DNA of 13,082 bases from JAZNQL01 sp045590155. Its GTDB lineage: Bacteria; Bacillota; Clostridia; UMGS1883; UMGS1540. Location of the stretch: contig JAZNQL010000035.1 in NCBI GenBank assembly GCA_045590155.1, positions 1 to 13,082 on the forward strand. The letters run 5' to 3'. Positions 13,033 to 13,082 of the stretch are shown here, piece after piece; within the stretch, counting starts at the first letter, position 1; each line of letters starts with the position of its first letter. The position numbers and the translations under genes are program-made. The notes beneath the pieces are model-generated. The model had not been told where the DNA came from. It saw nothing but the letters and a program-made list of their open reading frames with translations, and searched no databases.

Positions 13033-13061
13033 ATTCTACAACAATTATTCTCTTTTGTCAA
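13033..13061 (-). promoter_or_regulatory. Near-consensus sigma-A promoter of the ylxM-ffh-rpsP-khpA-rimM-trmD operon
   Basis: On the minus strand a consensus -35 TTGACA (13061-13056), a 17-base spacer and a -10 TAGAAT (13038-13033). The start would be near 13026, about 36 bases before the ylxM ATG. The region upstream of the -35 is A/T-tract DNA, which could act as an UP element. Confidence 0.9.
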
Positions 13062-13082
13062 CACTTTTTTTAAAAAAATTTT

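Noticed and set aside
1..13082. CRISPR arrays, tRNA or rRNA genes, insertion sequences, attachment sites, prophage or defence genes
   Set aside because: Intergenic space is short throughout and I saw no repeat-spacer pattern, no tRNA cloverleaf, no transposase or integrase frame and no terminal inverted repeats.

Overview
The window is a stretch of low-GC Bacillota chromosome, most likely class Clostridia. The grounds are AT-rich DNA, GGAGG-type ribosome binding sites, canonical sigma-A promoters, a yajC/TIGR04086/secD/secF cluster, a B. subtilis-like ylxM-ffh-rpsP-khpA-rimM-trmD order, and a secreted protein with three S-layer homology (SLH) repeats. I cannot name the species. Every gene I can support lies on the minus strand, so the window reads biologically from right (13082) to left (1).

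Right block (13061 to about 8971): a near-consensus promoter drives ylxM-ffh-rpsP-khpA-rimM-trmD, followed by a YwlG-type (TIGR01440/DUF436) gene where Bacillota usually carry rplS. These genes serve signal-recognition-particle targeting, the 30S protein S16, 30S maturation and tRNA m1G37 methylation. A 64-codon acidic orphan follows; a hairpin covers its ribosome binding site.

Middle block (about 8762 to 5655): yajC has its own promoter and is followed by a TIGR04086 membrane protein gene whose ribosome binding site is buried in a strong hairpin. secD and secF have a further near-perfect promoter, overlap by four bases and end at a textbook intrinsic terminator. Together with ffh this makes the window rich in protein-export functions. 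The SCIFF peptide and maturase genes that many clostridia carry between TIGR04086 and secD are absent here.

Next block (5625 to 3626): one promoter drives a three-gene operon with translational overlaps or tight spacing: a NagD-like HAD phosphatase, an unusually AT-rich AlkD-type DNA glycosylase gene, and a low-molecular-weight protein tyrosine phosphatase.

Left block (3506 to 1): an extended -10 promoter with a palindromic leader precedes a 1052-residue secreted, SLH-anchored, carbohydrate-binding, glycosidase-like protein. After 50 bases a second secreted protein begins and runs off the left edge. Its signal peptide and first visible module match the first protein, so this looks like the start of a tandem paralogous surface-protein locus.

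Most of the window is ordinary housekeeping DNA. The parts that deserve a second look are the surface-protein pair and its leader, the two hairpins covering ribosome binding sites, and the departures from standard gene order.
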